Numbered from the stretch's first letter, positions 1 to 8,332 are shown. The stretch is 44,011 bases of DNA from Chloroflexota bacterium (GCA_009841405.1 VXLV01000067.1:1-44011); one strand, 5' to 3'. Translations and numbers: made by a program. Notes: generated from the letters alone by a model not told the origin.

Positions 1-25
1 GAAAATCTGGCCCGCGAGAAGCGCT

Positions 26-53
26 CCCCTTCCCTAGCTTGCTGGGGAAGGGG
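26..53. repeat. Palindrome of the CCCTCCC repeat family
   Basis: Two 9-base arms (CCCCTTCCC at 26-34 and GGGAAGGGG at 45-53) enclose a 10-base loop and are followed by a G-rich tail ending in GATGGGGT. It resembles the CCCTCCC-type repeats around 3020, 3490, 3590 and 31990. It lies upstream of the TPR gene and has no coding potential of its own. Confidence 0.6.
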
Positions 54-112
54 CCGGGGGATGGGGTAAAACTGTGGCGCCTCAACATTCTAATGACTTA
101 CCTGGAATTACT

Positions 113-131
113 TCTGTGCCTCTGTGGTGAA
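113..131. repeat. CACAGAGG-type interspersed repeat
   Basis: The motif CTGTGCCTCTGTGGTGAA here recurs in the same orientation at 40482-40501. Related copies on either strand lie at 20769-20937 and 34591-34634. It is short interspersed non-coding DNA and sits within the region a longer, unlikely start of the TPR gene would use. Confidence 0.55.
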
Positions 132-216
132 ATATCGAACCAAATTGACTGTGCCCTGCACGTGTTGCCAGCCATCGCTTGCCAGCGGCGCGATTTGCGA
201 TAGAGTAGCCTGGACC

Positions 217-867
217 ATGACTCTCGAAGACGCGGGCGCAGCGCCCAACGCGCTGCCGGATAATTATTTCGACCTCGGTCTGCGGCTGCTGGATGCGGGC
301 GAATACACCGAGGCTATCGCCATGTTCGAGCGCGCCATCAAGCTCGGCCTGGGCGATCTGGCCGCGGTCTATCTCTGCCGCGCCGAAGCGCTGGGCGCGC
401 TCGGCCAGTGGGACGCGGCCGAGCTTAGCGTCAACCGCGCGCTGGCGATCGAGCCCTATCTGGCCGACGCTTATCACGAGCGCGGCAAGATCCGCCTGGC
501 CCGGCGCGAACTTGAGGGCGCCATCAACGACTTCACCATGGCGATTCATATCGAGCCGGAGTACGAGGCAGCGCATCTGAGTCGCGCGCAGGCCTACGAA
601 GCGCGGCGTCGCTACGCCGATGCCGAGGCGGACTTGACGCGCGCGCTGAGGCTGAACCCGGGTTTGAAAGCGGCTTACGAGCTGCGCGGGCGCGCGCGGG
701 CGGCGCAGTTCAAGTACGACGAGGCCATCGCCGATCTGAGCTACTACCTGCGCAGCGGCGGCGGGCGTGACTACGACAACCACAGTGAGACGCAGGGCTA
801 CCTGCTGATCCTGCGCGTCCAGCGGCTGCTGTGGCGGCTGCTTCCGCGCTGGGGGCGGGGGAGTTAG
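217..867 (+). CDS. TPR repeat protein
   Basis: A 216-residue soluble protein built almost entirely of tetratricopeptide repeats, with at least five units such as GEYTEAIAMFERAI, GQWDAAELSVNRAL, RELEGAINDFTMAI and RYADAEADLTRAL. TPR superhelices are protein-protein interaction scaffolds; the partner cannot be named from sequence. The frame is open back to 124, but that extension (rich in Cys) runs into the CACAGAGG repeat and does not look like TPR, so the ATG at 217 is preferred, although no strong Shine-Dalgarno is visible. There is no signal peptide or clear membrane segment. Its last codons overlap the stop of the convergent DUF262 gene by four bases (864-867). The TPR fold is clear; the function is unknown. 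Confidence 0.8.
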   Translation: MTLEDAGAAPNALPDNYFDLGLRLLDAGEYTEAIAMFERAIKLGLGDLAAVYLCRAEALGALGQWDAAELSVNRALAIEPYLADAYHERGKIRLARRELEGAINDFTMAIHIEPEYEAAHLSRAQAYEARRRYADAEADLTRALRLNPGLKAAYELRGRARAAQFKYDEAIADLSYYLRSGGGRDYDNHSETQGYLLILRVQRLLWRLLPRWGRGS

Positions 868-2786
868 CTTGCCGGGTCGGCCGGGATGTGGTCGCGCCAG
901 ACGTTGAGGAACTCGCGTTTGAGGAGTTCCCAGCGGCGCATAAGGAAATCTTCAAAGGCATCTCGGCTGGTCGCTTTTGGCAAATAATCTGGCGGGCAAA
1001 GAAGTTGCGACCCATATTCTGCCAGCATGGCGTCATGCTGCCCGTCGCTGATATCGCCGCTCTGCAATTTCAAGCGCAGCATTTCATCAAAGGTATGGAA
1101 ATTGTCTTTGAAGTCGCCAGCCTTCTGAAGAAGAGCCAGATTGCTTACGGTATTCATGGGCCACTCCTCGCCCTTCTGCATACGCGCCTTGAGATTGTCG
1201 ACGGGCAATATGTGCTCGACATGGTAGGTATTCGCGCTGGCCAACTTCCTGCTGAAAATGTACTTGAGCAACAGGTATTCTGAGCGTGATTCGCGAATGT
1301 GCCGCTTGGCGCTTTCGTCATGAACGTAATCAATTTGAGTCGAAAAGTACCAGTCGTCTAGCACTTGCCGCCATCGCGCCTCAGTTGGCGGTGCGCTCGT
1401 GAGGTAGCGCAAGGAGCGAACGGCTTCATGCAGCTTGCTGTCGCCTGAGCCACGCCAGTCGTCGTGCAGAATGTCATACAGATAATGCATGAGCAACTGT
1501 TTCTCGAGCTTTTGACGGTCCGGTCTGCTTTCGGGATTGTCAGACAAATCATGCAATGAATATCGAACCTGGAATGCCGTCGCTATCATTGCAACTACCA
1601 TGAGTTCGCTATGGTAAATGGAATGCGGTCTGGACTTGGTTCGCTTCGCATCGAGTACCGGTTTGAGAATTCCGTCAACGAATCTAACAGACTCGAGCAG
1701 GCAGCCCTCAAGTTCGGTCAGGTCGAAATTGGCGACTCTGCTGGGTAGGTCAGCCATATCGCCGATATGCAAGCCGACGCAGGCAGTGGCCAAATTGAAT
1801 CCGGCTGAGCTGGGCCTATCGTCCTTCGACGGCTTAAACAGGCGCGGAAACTTGTCGGACAGGTACTGACCAAATCCGAAAAGATAATCAAACAGCGTGT
1901 ATTCCCGGTTTCGTTTCGCGCTGTCGTCTTGCGCGTCTTCAGCAACGTCTAACGTGAATCCCTCTTCTTCCAGCGCTTCGTATTTCTTCCAGATGGCCTC
2001 AATAATCTCAGGATTGGCAATCTTGCGCCGTCTATCGATCCATTGCGCGGCAAAGATTTCATATCGGCTGAGTGCCGTCCCTTTCGAATTCAGCCTTTCG
2101 AAAATCTCGGGAAGCTGCTTGGAAACTCCTGTAAACACAAGCACCGGTATCTTCGCGTCAAGAACTATCTTAACTTCGCCGCTGACTTCATCGAGAAACT
2201 TCCCAAGACAGCGCATTAGTCTTGCATTGTTGTTCAGTTCAAAATAGACATCTTTGTACAAGCTGGATTGCTTTGCGTACCGCAATACGTGGTCGATAAG
2301 CGCTTGAACCAGACTCTCGGTGCGCCAACCATCCTGTGCATCGTAGCTTTTTCTTCCCTTAACCCAATCAACGACCGCCTTTCGGATTCGGTCTTTATAT
2401 TCGTCGTTCGATTTGCCCAACTCGACGGCGACTTCGTCGACAAAATCGTCATTCAGGTCCGCCCGCTCGAAATAGCCATTTTGGTACTCCACATAGCTCA
2501 ACAGTGCTTGGGTGCGTTGCAAACCGTCTATCAAGTTGTAGTAACGTTTGCCGTCAGAGATTTCTTGTCCTTTTGCGATATTCTCGTACAACAGAATCGA
2601 GCCAAAAGGAAAGCCCTGCTTGATAGAATCAATAAGATCTTTTCGCTTTGATTTGCTCCACACCAGGCGGCGCTGGTACTCGGGAATCGTGACTCTGCCG
2701 CTGCCGCTGGGATTGCTAGAAACCGCATCCAACAGTTTGCTAACGGGCCAAATATCGATATCAACTGAATTACGAATCACGGACAT
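864..2786 (-). CDS. DUF262/DUF1524 protein, GmrSD-like modification-dependent nuclease
   Basis: A 640-residue single-chain protein with a DUF262 (GmrS/ParB-like) N-terminus and a DUF1524 (HNH-type) C-terminus, the architecture of GmrSD type IV restriction systems and related phage-defence proteins. Visible motifs are IPEYQRRLVW (about residues 34-43), FPFGSILLY (59-67), a DGLQR variant of the DGQQR NTP-handling motif (87-91), IFERLNSKGTALSRYE in the middle, and HVEHILP (about 522-528) followed by NTVSNLALL, the HNH core. The frame is open upstream to 2972, but that stretch is antisense-free tRNA-Sec sequence, so the ATG at 2786 is the true start. Base composition is visibly less GC-rich than its neighbours. 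Together with its position against the 3' end of a tRNA gene this suggests acquisition by transfer. Target DNA specificity cannot be read from sequence. Confidence 0.88.
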   Translation of the reverse strand: MSVIRNSVDIDIWPVSKLLDAVSSNPSGSGRVTIPEYQRRLVWSKSKRKDLIDSIKQGFPFGSILLYENIAKGQEISDGKRYYNLIDGLQRTQALLSYVEYQNGYFERADLNDDFVDEVAVELGKSNDEYKDRIRKAVVDWVKGRKSYDAQDGWRTESLVQALIDHVLRYAKQSSLYKDVYFELNNNARLMRCLGKFLDEVSGEVKIVLDAKIPVLVFTGVSKQLPEIFERLNSKGTALSRYEIFAAQWIDRRRKIANPEIIEAIWKKYEALEEEGFTLDVAEDAQDDSAKRNREYTLFDYLFGFGQYLSDKFPRLFKPSKDDRPSSAGFNLATACVGLHIGDMADLPSRVANFDLTELEGCLLESVRFVDGILKPVLDAKRTKSRPHSIYHSELMVVAMIATAFQVRYSLHDLSDNPESRPDRQKLEKQLLMHYLYDILHDDWRGSGDSKLHEAVRSLRYLTSAPPTEARWRQVLDDWYFSTQIDYVHDESAKRHIRESRSEYLLLKYIFSRKLASANTYHVEHILPVDNLKARMQKGEEWPMNTVSNLALLQKAGDFKDNFHTFDEMLRLKLQSGDISDGQHDAMLAEYGSQLLCPPDYLPKATSRDAFEDFLMRRWELLKREFLNVWRDHIPADPAS

Positions 2787-2884
2787 CTCGCCAACCCCAT
2801 CATCTGGATCCAAAAGGCGCGAGAGACCGCTCTCGCGCAATGATCCGCATATTCGATCAGAAATGTTGAGTAATGTCAAGCAGT

Positions 2885-2980
2885 CGGGAGTGCATGGGAG
2901 TCGAACCCACCAGCGCCTGCTCTGCGCAACCGCCCACCGGTTTTGAAGACCGGGGCATCCACCGGGACACATCCACCCCC
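2885..2980 (-). tRNA. selC: tRNA-Sec (anticodon UCA)
   Basis: A 96-nt tRNA for selenocysteine. On the minus strand the acceptor arm is GGGGGTGG (2980-2973) against GCACTCCC (2893-2886), seven pairs plus an eighth-position mismatch. The D arm is GTGTCC-CGGT-GGATGC, a 6-bp stem with a 4-nt loop as in E. coli selC. The anticodon loop is CTTCAAA (2948-2942) with anticodon TCA on a CCGGT/ACCGG stem. A long variable arm with a GCGC...GCGC stem follows. The T arm is GTGGG-TTCGACT-CCCAT. The extended D stem, long acceptor/T stack, long variable arm and UCA anticodon are specific to tRNA-Sec. CCA is not encoded. The tRNA decodes UGA when SelB delivers it to a SECIS-bearing mRNA; two such candidate genes are in this window. 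Confidence 0.93.
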
Positions 2981-2993
2981 TCGACGCTATCGT

Positions 2994-2999
2994 AGTATA
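2994..2999 (-). promoter_or_regulatory. selC: Possible -10 box for tRNA-Sec
   Basis: On the minus strand TATACT ends about 13 bases before the mature 5' end of the tRNA, the right distance for a -10 element. No good -35 hexamer is seen, so the call is tentative. Confidence 0.35.
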
Positions 3000-3020
3000 T
3001 GCCCTCGCGCTGTGAAAAAG

Positions 3021-3082
3021 AAGTCCCTCCCCGCGCGTGGGATGCCCGTAATAGAGATTGCGGGAGGGATTTAGGGCAGGGG
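3021..3082. repeat. CCCTCCC-family interspersed repeat
   Basis: It starts AAGTCCCTCCCC and ends GGGAGGGATTTAGGGCAGGGG, with complementary ends around a variable middle. The same outline recurs at 3587-3647 and 31987-32029 and in reverse orientation at 3491-3560. It lies between tRNA-Sec and the DUF1330 gene. Confidence 0.65.
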
Positions 3083-3162
3083 CTAAACGCCCTGTATCCC
3101 CGCCGCCATCGCCGCTATCATTGCGCGGAGCCGAAATCCACTACAATGAAGAGGAGGGCGCA

Positions 3163-3453
3163 ATGCCCGCATACTTAATCGTGCGCGCCAACGTGACCGA
3201 CATGCAGCAGTATCAGGAGTACATGAAGCTGACGCCCGCCATCGTCGAGAAATACGGCGGCCGCTTCATCATCCGCGGCGGCGACAAACTCGTGCTTGAA
3301 GGGCCGGAAATCAGCGACCGCATCGTGATGCTCAAGTTCGACAGCATTGACGCCGTCCGCCGCATGTATAACTCCGACGAGTATCAGGCCGCCATCAAGG
3401 TCCGCCAGGGCGCTGCCGAAGCCTCCTTCATCGTCATGGAGGGTTTGGAGTAG
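3163..3453 (+). CDS. DUF1330 family protein
   Basis: A 96-residue protein of the DUF1330 family, small dimeric alpha/beta-barrel (ferredoxin-like) proteins. It begins MPAYLIVRANVTD, continues with YMKLTPAIVEKYGGRFIIRGG and VLEGPE, and has IVMLKFDSIDAVRRMYNSDEYQ, all typical of the family across its whole length. The ATG at 3163 is preceded by a strong Shine-Dalgarno (GAGGAGGG at 3151-3158). The frame extends upstream to 3058 through repeat DNA, which is not coding. Biochemical function of DUF1330 proteins is generally unknown. It is flanked on both sides by CCCTCCC-family repeats, so it is probably a single-gene transcript. Confidence 0.9.
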   Translation: MPAYLIVRANVTDMQQYQEYMKLTPAIVEKYGGRFIIRGGDKLVLEGPEISDRIVMLKFDSIDAVRRMYNSDEYQAAIKVRQGAAEASFIVMEGLE

Positions 3454-3490
3454 CCGCGATGATCAATGTGTTTCATAAGTTCGCTTCGTT

Positions 3491-3560
3491 GCCCCCATCC
3501 CCCGGCCCCAACCTGCCATCTCTATGGCAGGCATCCCATAAAGAGGGAAGGGGGGCTAAG
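3491..3560. repeat. CCCTCCC-family repeat, reverse orientation
   Basis: Starts CCCCCATCCCCCGGCCCC and ends GAGGGAAGGGGGGCTAAGG, with an inner ATCTCTATGGCAGGCATCCC segment that is a near reverse complement of the GGGATGGTCGCCATAGAGAT segment at 3603-3622. With the copy at 3587-3647 it fills the gap between the DUF1330 gene and the HAD gene. Confidence 0.6.
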
Positions 3561-3586
3561 GATTGCGGGTCGAACTACGGCGACGA

Positions 3587-3647
3587 AAGTCCCTCCCCCT
3601 TGTGGGATGGTCGCCATAGAGATGGCGAGAGGATTTAGGGTGGGGGG
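3587..3647. repeat. CCCTCCC-family repeat, forward orientation
   Basis: AAGTCCCTCCCCC at the left and GAGAGGATTTAGGGTGGGG at the right enclose GGATGGTCGCCATAGAGATGG. The right end directly precedes the HAD gene and may supply its purine-rich ribosome binding region. Confidence 0.6.
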
Positions 3648-3650
3648 TTT

Positions 3651-4328
3651 ATGAAAGTCATCCTCTTCGACATTGACGGCACGCTGCTGGTCAGCCGCGG
3701 CATCGGGCGCGAAGCGAAGCGCCGCGCCATGCAGGAGTGCTTCGGCGTCACCGGCGATCTCGACAATCACGTCTTCGGCGGTAAGACCGATTGGGGCATC
3801 CTGGCCGATTTGCTGGCGCCTTACGGCCGCTCCGCCGCCGATATCGGCCGCGACATGCCGGCTTACGAAGCGGTCATGGCACGGCACATGCGCCAGATCA
3901 GCGGCGACTACCTGGCCGAGCCCTGCCCGCACGCCATGGAACTCGTCAAGGCTTTGCGTTGCCGCGAAGATACGCTGATCGGACTGGTGACGGGCAATAC
4001 ATCGCGGACGGCCGCCATCAAGCTGGAGATGGCCGGCTTCGCACCGGACTGGTTTGCCATCGGCGCATTCGGCAACGAATCGCCCCACCGCGACGACTTG
4101 ACGCGGCTGGCGCGTCAGCGGGCCGGGGCCCATCTTGGCCGAGATCTCAACGGCGCTGAGCTTATCGTCATTGGCGACACGCCGGCGGATATCCAGGCCG
4201 CCCGCGCAATCGACGCCGTGGCGGTGGCTGTCTGCACCGGCTATGCCGGGCGCGACAAGCTGATCGGCTGCGATCCTGATTTCTTGCTGGCCGATCTGAG
4301 TACGTTTCAGGATTTGGTGTTGAACTAA
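3651..4328 (+). CDS. HAD-superfamily phosphatase (phosphoglycolate phosphatase-like)
   Basis: A 225-residue HAD hydrolase. Motif I is FDIDGTLL with nucleophile D7 and acid/base D9, motif II is LVTGNTSRT (about residue 112), and motif IV is VIGDTPADIQAARA with D176 and D180. The stretch between motif I and motif II fits the helical C1 cap of phosphoglycolate phosphatase/beta-phosphoglucomutase-type members. The usual motif III Lys is not obvious; SPHRDDL may supply an Arg. The substrate is probably a small phosphorylated metabolite but cannot be fixed. The ATG at 3651 follows a GGTGGGGGG stretch. The next gene starts 15 bases after the stop, so they may be cotranscribed. Confidence 0.88.
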   Translation: MKVILFDIDGTLLVSRGIGREAKRRAMQECFGVTGDLDNHVFGGKTDWGILADLLAPYGRSAADIGRDMPAYEAVMARHMRQISGDYLAEPCPHAMELVKALRCREDTLIGLVTGNTSRTAAIKLEMAGFAPDWFAIGAFGNESPHRDDLTRLARQRAGAHLGRDLNGAELIVIGDTPADIQAARAIDAVAVAVCTGYAGRDKLIGCDPDFLLADLSTFQDLVLN

Positions 4329-4343
4329 AGCGCGAGGCCGCCC

Positions 4344-5606
4344 TTGCAGATACGCACGCCCAAGAAGTATCGCGGGGTCCAGCGGCGCAGCATCGTCAGT
4401 TGCCGCCGCTTGACCATTTACCTGGTGATGATCGCGCTGATCTTCAGCGGCATCGGCGTGGCGTTGAATCACGAGGTTTTCGCGCCGGTGGTGCAGCAGG
4501 CGCTCTACGACGCCATCCGCGAATTGGAGGACCGGGCCGCCACCATGTCCGTGCCCGAGCCGACGGCGACGGCCGACCCGCGCAATCAACTGATAGAAGC
4601 CGACAATTACTGGCGGCGCGGCGCGCTGGGCAACGCGACCGGCCTCTACCAGGACATCGCGCCCACGCTGCCGAACTCGGTGGAGATCTACCGCCGCATC
4701 GCCCTGGGCTTGATCAACAGCAGCCGCTATGACGAAGCCGCCGAGTATGCCGAGCGCGCCATCAATGCCGATCCCTTTAATCCCGAAGCCTGGGCCATTC
4801 ACGCCTGGGCGCTGGATTGGGGCCGGCGCGCGAAAGAGGCGCTCGTCAGCGCTTTGCACGCCCTCGAGCTTGACCCCGGCAACAGCCGCGCGCAAGCCTA
4901 TCTGGCCGAGATCTACCTCAGCCTGGGACAAGCCGAACGCGGCGAGGCCCTGGCCGAAGAGTTGCTGAGCAACGACCCCGAAAGCGCCGAGGGCTATCGC
5001 GCGCGCGGCCTGATCCGCCAGGAATACCGCTATGATTTCGACGGCGCCCGCCAGGACTTCCAGACCGCCTACGGCATGGCGGACAATATGAATCTGTACG
5101 CCGTCGATATCGCCATCCTGGAGAGCAACCTGCGCAATTATGACGTCGCGCTGGATTTCCTCAACGACGTGCTCGAGGCCAACCCCAGCAACGAAGCCGC
5201 TCTGCTGCTCATCGGCAAGGGGCATTGGGGCGCGTACGGCAACCCGGCGCAGGCGCAGCGTTACCTGCAAGACTGCGTCGACTTCAATGCCGAGAATCTC
5301 AACTGCCACTTTTGGCTGGGTTACATGCAGAACAAGCTGGGCTCTATTGACGAGGCGGCGCTTTCATTTGAGCGGGCGATTGAGCTGGGCAGCCAGTATC
5401 CGCAGCACTATTATTGGGCCGGTTTCTCGCAGATCCTGCTGGGCAATTGCGCGCTCGCCTTGACGTACCTCGAGCCGGGTTTGCGCCTGGCGATCGAAGG
5501 CGGCTATCAGCAATTTGCGGCCGATATCGAGACCGTCATCCCCGAATGCGATCCGACCTTCGTCAGCCGGGCGGCGCAGAGCGAGTCCGCTGCGGAAGGC
5601 GGCTGA
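4344..5606 (+). CDS. Membrane-anchored TPR protein
   Basis: A 420-residue protein with a basic N-terminus, one membrane segment (about residues 25-45, LTIYLVMIALIFSGIGVAL), a Pro/Thr-rich linker (EPTATADP) and then a long TPR array (about residues 75-400) with repeats such as SRYDEAAEYAERAINADPFNPEA, GRRAKEALVSALHALELDPG and GSIDEAALSFERAI. By topology the TPR domain should face the outside or the membrane surface. The start is a TTG at 4344; no better ATG exists before the membrane segment. It lies between the HAD gene and a GT2 gene on the same strand, a probable small operon. The partner is unknown. Confidence 0.8.
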   Translation: MQIRTPKKYRGVQRRSIVSCRRLTIYLVMIALIFSGIGVALNHEVFAPVVQQALYDAIRELEDRAATMSVPEPTATADPRNQLIEADNYWRRGALGNATGLYQDIAPTLPNSVEIYRRIALGLINSSRYDEAAEYAERAINADPFNPEAWAIHAWALDWGRRAKEALVSALHALELDPGNSRAQAYLAEIYLSLGQAERGEALAEELLSNDPESAEGYRARGLIRQEYRYDFDGARQDFQTAYGMADNMNLYAVDIAILESNLRNYDVALDFLNDVLEANPSNEAALLLIGKGHWGAYGNPAQAQRYLQDCVDFNAENLNCHFWLGYMQNKLGSIDEAALSFERAIELGSQYPQHYYWAGFSQILLGNCALALTYLEPGLRLAIEGGYQQFAADIETVIPECDPTFVSRAAQSESAAEGG

Positions 5607-5654
5607 GCGCGGGCCGCGCCCATGGCCAGCGCCGATCAAGGATAAGGAGGGGCA

Positions 5655-6368
5655 ATGGCGGCCGTCCGCACCTTGGTGATACTGCCCGCTTACAATGAGC
5701 GGCTCAATATCGCGCGAACGGTGGCCGCCATCCGCGCTGAGCTGCCCGGGGTGGACATCCTGGTCATCAACGACGGCTCGAGTGACGGCACAGCTGCGGC
5801 CGCGCGGGACGCCGGCGCCCTGGTGCTGGACTTGCCGTACAACGTGGGTATCGGCGCGGCCGTCCAGGCCGGCTTCCAATTCGCCGCGGCTGACGGTTAC
5901 GACATCGTCCTGCGCAATGACGGTGATGGCCAGCATGCGCCGGAGAGCAATCGCGCTTTGCTGGCTGCTTTGGACGCCAACGCTGTCGATGTCGTCATCG
6001 GCTCCCGTTTCATCAGCGGGCAGGGCGACTACGGGACGCCCCTCCCGCGGCGCCTGGGCAGCGCGATCCTGGCGCGTCTGCTGTCAGCGATCATCGGCCA
6101 GCGCGTCACTGACCCGACTTCCGGCTGCTCGGCCTACAATCGCCGCGCCATCAAGCTGCTGGCGCAGGTGTATCCGCATGACTACCCCGAGCCGGAAGCC
6201 ATCGTCATCCTTCACCGCGGCGGCTTGCGGCAGATAGAGGCGCCGGCGCGCATGACCGCGCGGCAGCATGGGCGCTCGTCCATAACTGCCGGCCGCTCGG
6301 TCTATTACATGATCAAGGTAATCCTGGCGATTCTAATCAACCTGCTGCGGCGCCCGCCGCCGTCCTGA
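5655..6368 (+). CDS. GT2 family glycosyltransferase, dolichol-phosphate-mannose-synthase-like
   Basis: A 237-residue GT-A fold glycosyltransferase. It has the N-terminal VILPAYNE motif, VINDGSSDGT (nucleotide binding), and RNDGDGQH (about residues 91-98), the metal-binding DxD region of polyprenyl-phosphate sugar transferases. RLGSAILARLLSAIIGQRVTDPTSGCSAYNRRA is the region conserved in DPM1-like enzymes. A hydrophobic C-terminal segment (MIKVILAILINLL) probably holds it at the membrane. It likely transfers a sugar from a nucleotide donor to a lipid phosphate or glycan. A strong Shine-Dalgarno (AAGGAGGGG) precedes the ATG. Confidence 0.88.
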   Translation: MAAVRTLVILPAYNERLNIARTVAAIRAELPGVDILVINDGSSDGTAAAARDAGALVLDLPYNVGIGAAVQAGFQFAAADGYDIVLRNDGDGQHAPESNRALLAALDANAVDVVIGSRFISGQGDYGTPLPRRLGSAILARLLSAIIGQRVTDPTSGCSAYNRRAIKLLAQVYPHDYPEPEAIVILHRGGLRQIEAPARMTARQHGRSSITAGRSVYYMIKVILAILINLLRRPPPS

Positions 6369-6425
6369 TTGCAATCGCCGCCTTGGCGCTCCTTGTCCGC
6401 AGAATTAATCGAATCAAGATTAGAT

Positions 6426-6455
6426 TTGATATTTCTGACATGCCAAGTGTATAAT
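6426..6455 (+). promoter_or_regulatory. Promoter of SBP gene 1
   Basis: TTGATA (6426-6431), an 18-base spacer and TATAAT (6450-6455). Just upstream is the 20-base block at 6407-6426 (AATCGAATCAAGATTAGATT), which is repeated exactly at 8315-8334 ahead of SBP gene 2. TTCTGACA follows the -35 and occurs again about 43 bases downstream, a possible operator pair. Confidence 0.7.
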
Positions 6456-6508
6456 CACCCTGCCGATTTCCCAGTTCTGACATGTTAAAGGCATAGAAAG
6501 GCAATATC

Positions 6509-8224
6509 ATGCGACTCAAACTCTCGGTACTGGCGCTCTTGTTCATCATCAGCACGCTTTTCGGCGGCGTTGGCGTTGCGCAAGACACCAGTGAAGTCAC
6601 CATCTTGTACTGGCAGGCGGCTTCGATTTTGAATCCGTATCTCTCCAGCGGCACCAAAGATAATGACGCCTCGGCAATTGTGCTCGAGCCGCTGGCAAAT
6701 TTCGGACCAGACGGCGCCTTGGTTCCGGTATTGGCTACCGAGATCCCCTCTCCCGACAACGGCGGCATTTCCGACGACCTCACGTCCATTACCTGGAACT
6801 TGCGTGACGATGTCGTCTGGTCGGACGGAACGCCATTCACCTCCGAAGACGTGGTCTTCAGCTATGACTACTGCACGCACCCCGACGGCGGCTGCGTCCA
6901 GAGCGATGAATTTGAAGGCATCGTCAGCGTCGAAGCGATGGGCCCGCACCAGGTAACGATCACTTTTGACGCGCCCAAGCCCTATCCCTTCTTGCCCTTG
7001 GTCGCCCAGACCACGCCGATTTTGCAGAAGGCGCAATTCGGCGACTGCATGGGCGCGGAGATGGCGGCTTGCACCGATGCCAACTTCGCTCCTATCGGCA
7101 CCGGTCCCTTCATGGTCGAGGACTTCCGCCCCAATGACGTCGTCACCTACGTGCGCAACCCGAACTTCCGCGACGCCGACATGGGCAAGCCCTTCTTTGA
7201 CCGCGTCGTCTTCAAGGGCGGCGGCGACGCCGAATCCGCCGCGCGCGCGGTCCTGGAAACCGGCGAGGCTGACTACGCCTGGAACTTGCAGATATCCCCT
7301 GCGGTCCTGGACTCGATGGAAGCGGCCGGCAACGGCCAGATTGCTGTAGCCTTTGGGCAAGCCATTGAAACCATTTGGATCAATCCCACTGATGTCAGCC
7401 CGGACAATCCCAACCGCTCGGTTTGGATGGCGGATGGCTCCAACGCCCATCCTTTCCTCACCAATCAGACCATCACGCAAGCCATGTCCATGGCGATTGA
7501 CACCACCATAATCGCCGAGCAGCTCTACGGCAGATCGGGCTACGCGACCTGCAACTTCATCAATGCGCCCGCGGCCGCGGTTTCGCCGAACAACCCGTGC
7601 GACCAGGACATCGCCGGCGCCATCGCGCTGCTGGATGAAGCCGGCATCGTCGATACCAATGGCGACGGCTTCCGCGAATACAACGGCCACGAGCTGCGCG
7701 TACAGTACCAGACCAGCACCAACGCCGTGCGCCAGAACACCCAGGCGCTGATCAAGCAGTGGTGGTCGGAAATCGGTATTGATACCGAACTGCGCAACAT
7801 TGACGCGGCCGTCTACTTCGGCGGCGACCCCGGCAGCCCGGATACTTTCCAGAAGTTCTATTCGGATGTGGAGATGTACACCACCGGTTCCTCCTCGCCC
7901 GATATGGAAGGATTCCTCGGCAATAACCGCTGCGGTCAAGCGCCGACGCCCGACAACAACTGGACGGGCTCCAACACGCCGAGATTCTGCAACGCGGATT
8001 ACGACGCCATCTTGGACGAGCTGAGCGGCACGGCTGGCGAAGCAGCGCGGGCGGCGCTCTTCCTGCAACTGAATGACCTGCTGGTTCAGGAATACGCCCT
8101 GATTCCGCTGGTTTACCGTTCGTCCGCCGCTTCCGCCTTCCATAACAGCCTTGGCGGCGTCGAGATGAATGGCTGGGATTCCGAAATGTGGAATATCGAA
8201 GATTGGTATCGCATCGATATGTAA
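6509..8224 (+). CDS. ABC transporter substrate-binding protein, family 5 (peptide type), copy 1
   Basis: A 571-residue extracellular solute-binding protein of the DppA/OppA family (SBP_bac_5). A signal peptide (residues 1-24, cleavage likely after GVGVA) has no lipobox cysteine. The family core follows: ILEPLA-type region (VLEPLANFGPDG), WNLRDDVVWSDGTPFTSEDVVFSYDY (about 96-121), a GTGPFMVEDFRPNDVVTYVRNPNF block, and the block from residue 235 (FKGGGDAESAARAVLETGEA) that is identical in all four neighbouring paralogues. The C-terminus ends ...GWDSEMWNIEDWYR. Ligand probably a peptide or other oligomer; the family also takes sugars and nickel, so the substrate is open. It has its own promoter and terminator. 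Confidence 0.93.
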   Translation: MRLKLSVLALLFIISTLFGGVGVAQDTSEVTILYWQAASILNPYLSSGTKDNDASAIVLEPLANFGPDGALVPVLATEIPSPDNGGISDDLTSITWNLRDDVVWSDGTPFTSEDVVFSYDYCTHPDGGCVQSDEFEGIVSVEAMGPHQVTITFDAPKPYPFLPLVAQTTPILQKAQFGDCMGAEMAACTDANFAPIGTGPFMVEDFRPNDVVTYVRNPNFRDADMGKPFFDRVVFKGGGDAESAARAVLETGEADYAWNLQISPAVLDSMEAAGNGQIAVAFGQAIETIWINPTDVSPDNPNRSVWMADGSNAHPFLTNQTITQAMSMAIDTTIIAEQLYGRSGYATCNFINAPAAAVSPNNPCDQDIAGAIALLDEAGIVDTNGDGFREYNGHELRVQYQTSTNAVRQNTQALIKQWWSEIGIDTELRNIDAAVYFGGDPGSPDTFQKFYSDVEMYTTGSSSPDMEGFLGNNRCGQAPTPDNNWTGSNTPRFCNADYDAILDELSGTAGEAARAALFLQLNDLLVQEYALIPLVYRSSAASAFHNSLGGVEMNGWDSEMWNIEDWYRIDM

Positions 8225-8249
8225 TCGGCTGCGATCGCCAGATTTGCTT

Positions 8250-8280
8250 AAGGGGCGTGCGAATGCGCGCCCCTTCTTTT
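8250..8280 (+). terminator. Rho-independent terminator after SBP gene 1
   Basis: AAGGGGCG (8250-8257) and CGCCCCTT (8268-8275) form a perfect 8-bp stem followed by CTTTT. Confidence 0.88.
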
Positions 8281-8332
8281 GTGTGTTGCGCGGCGCTGAT
8301 CTCCCAATGCAGATAATCGAATCAAGATTAGA

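Noticed and set aside
2787..2972. N-terminal extension of the DUF262 protein to 702 residues
   Set aside because: The extension is translated tRNA-Sec sequence; the DUF262 family start fits the ATG at 2786.
3522..5309. A 595-codon minus-strand open frame
   Set aside because: It is a shadow of the HAD and TPR genes in high-GC DNA, with low-complexity composition and no domain.
6485..8143. Long minus-strand open frames opposite the binding-protein genes (also near 8971-10101, 10606-11805 and 12684-14000)
   Set aside because: They recur opposite each paralogue because the plus strands are alike; the plus-strand proteins have signal peptides and family domains.
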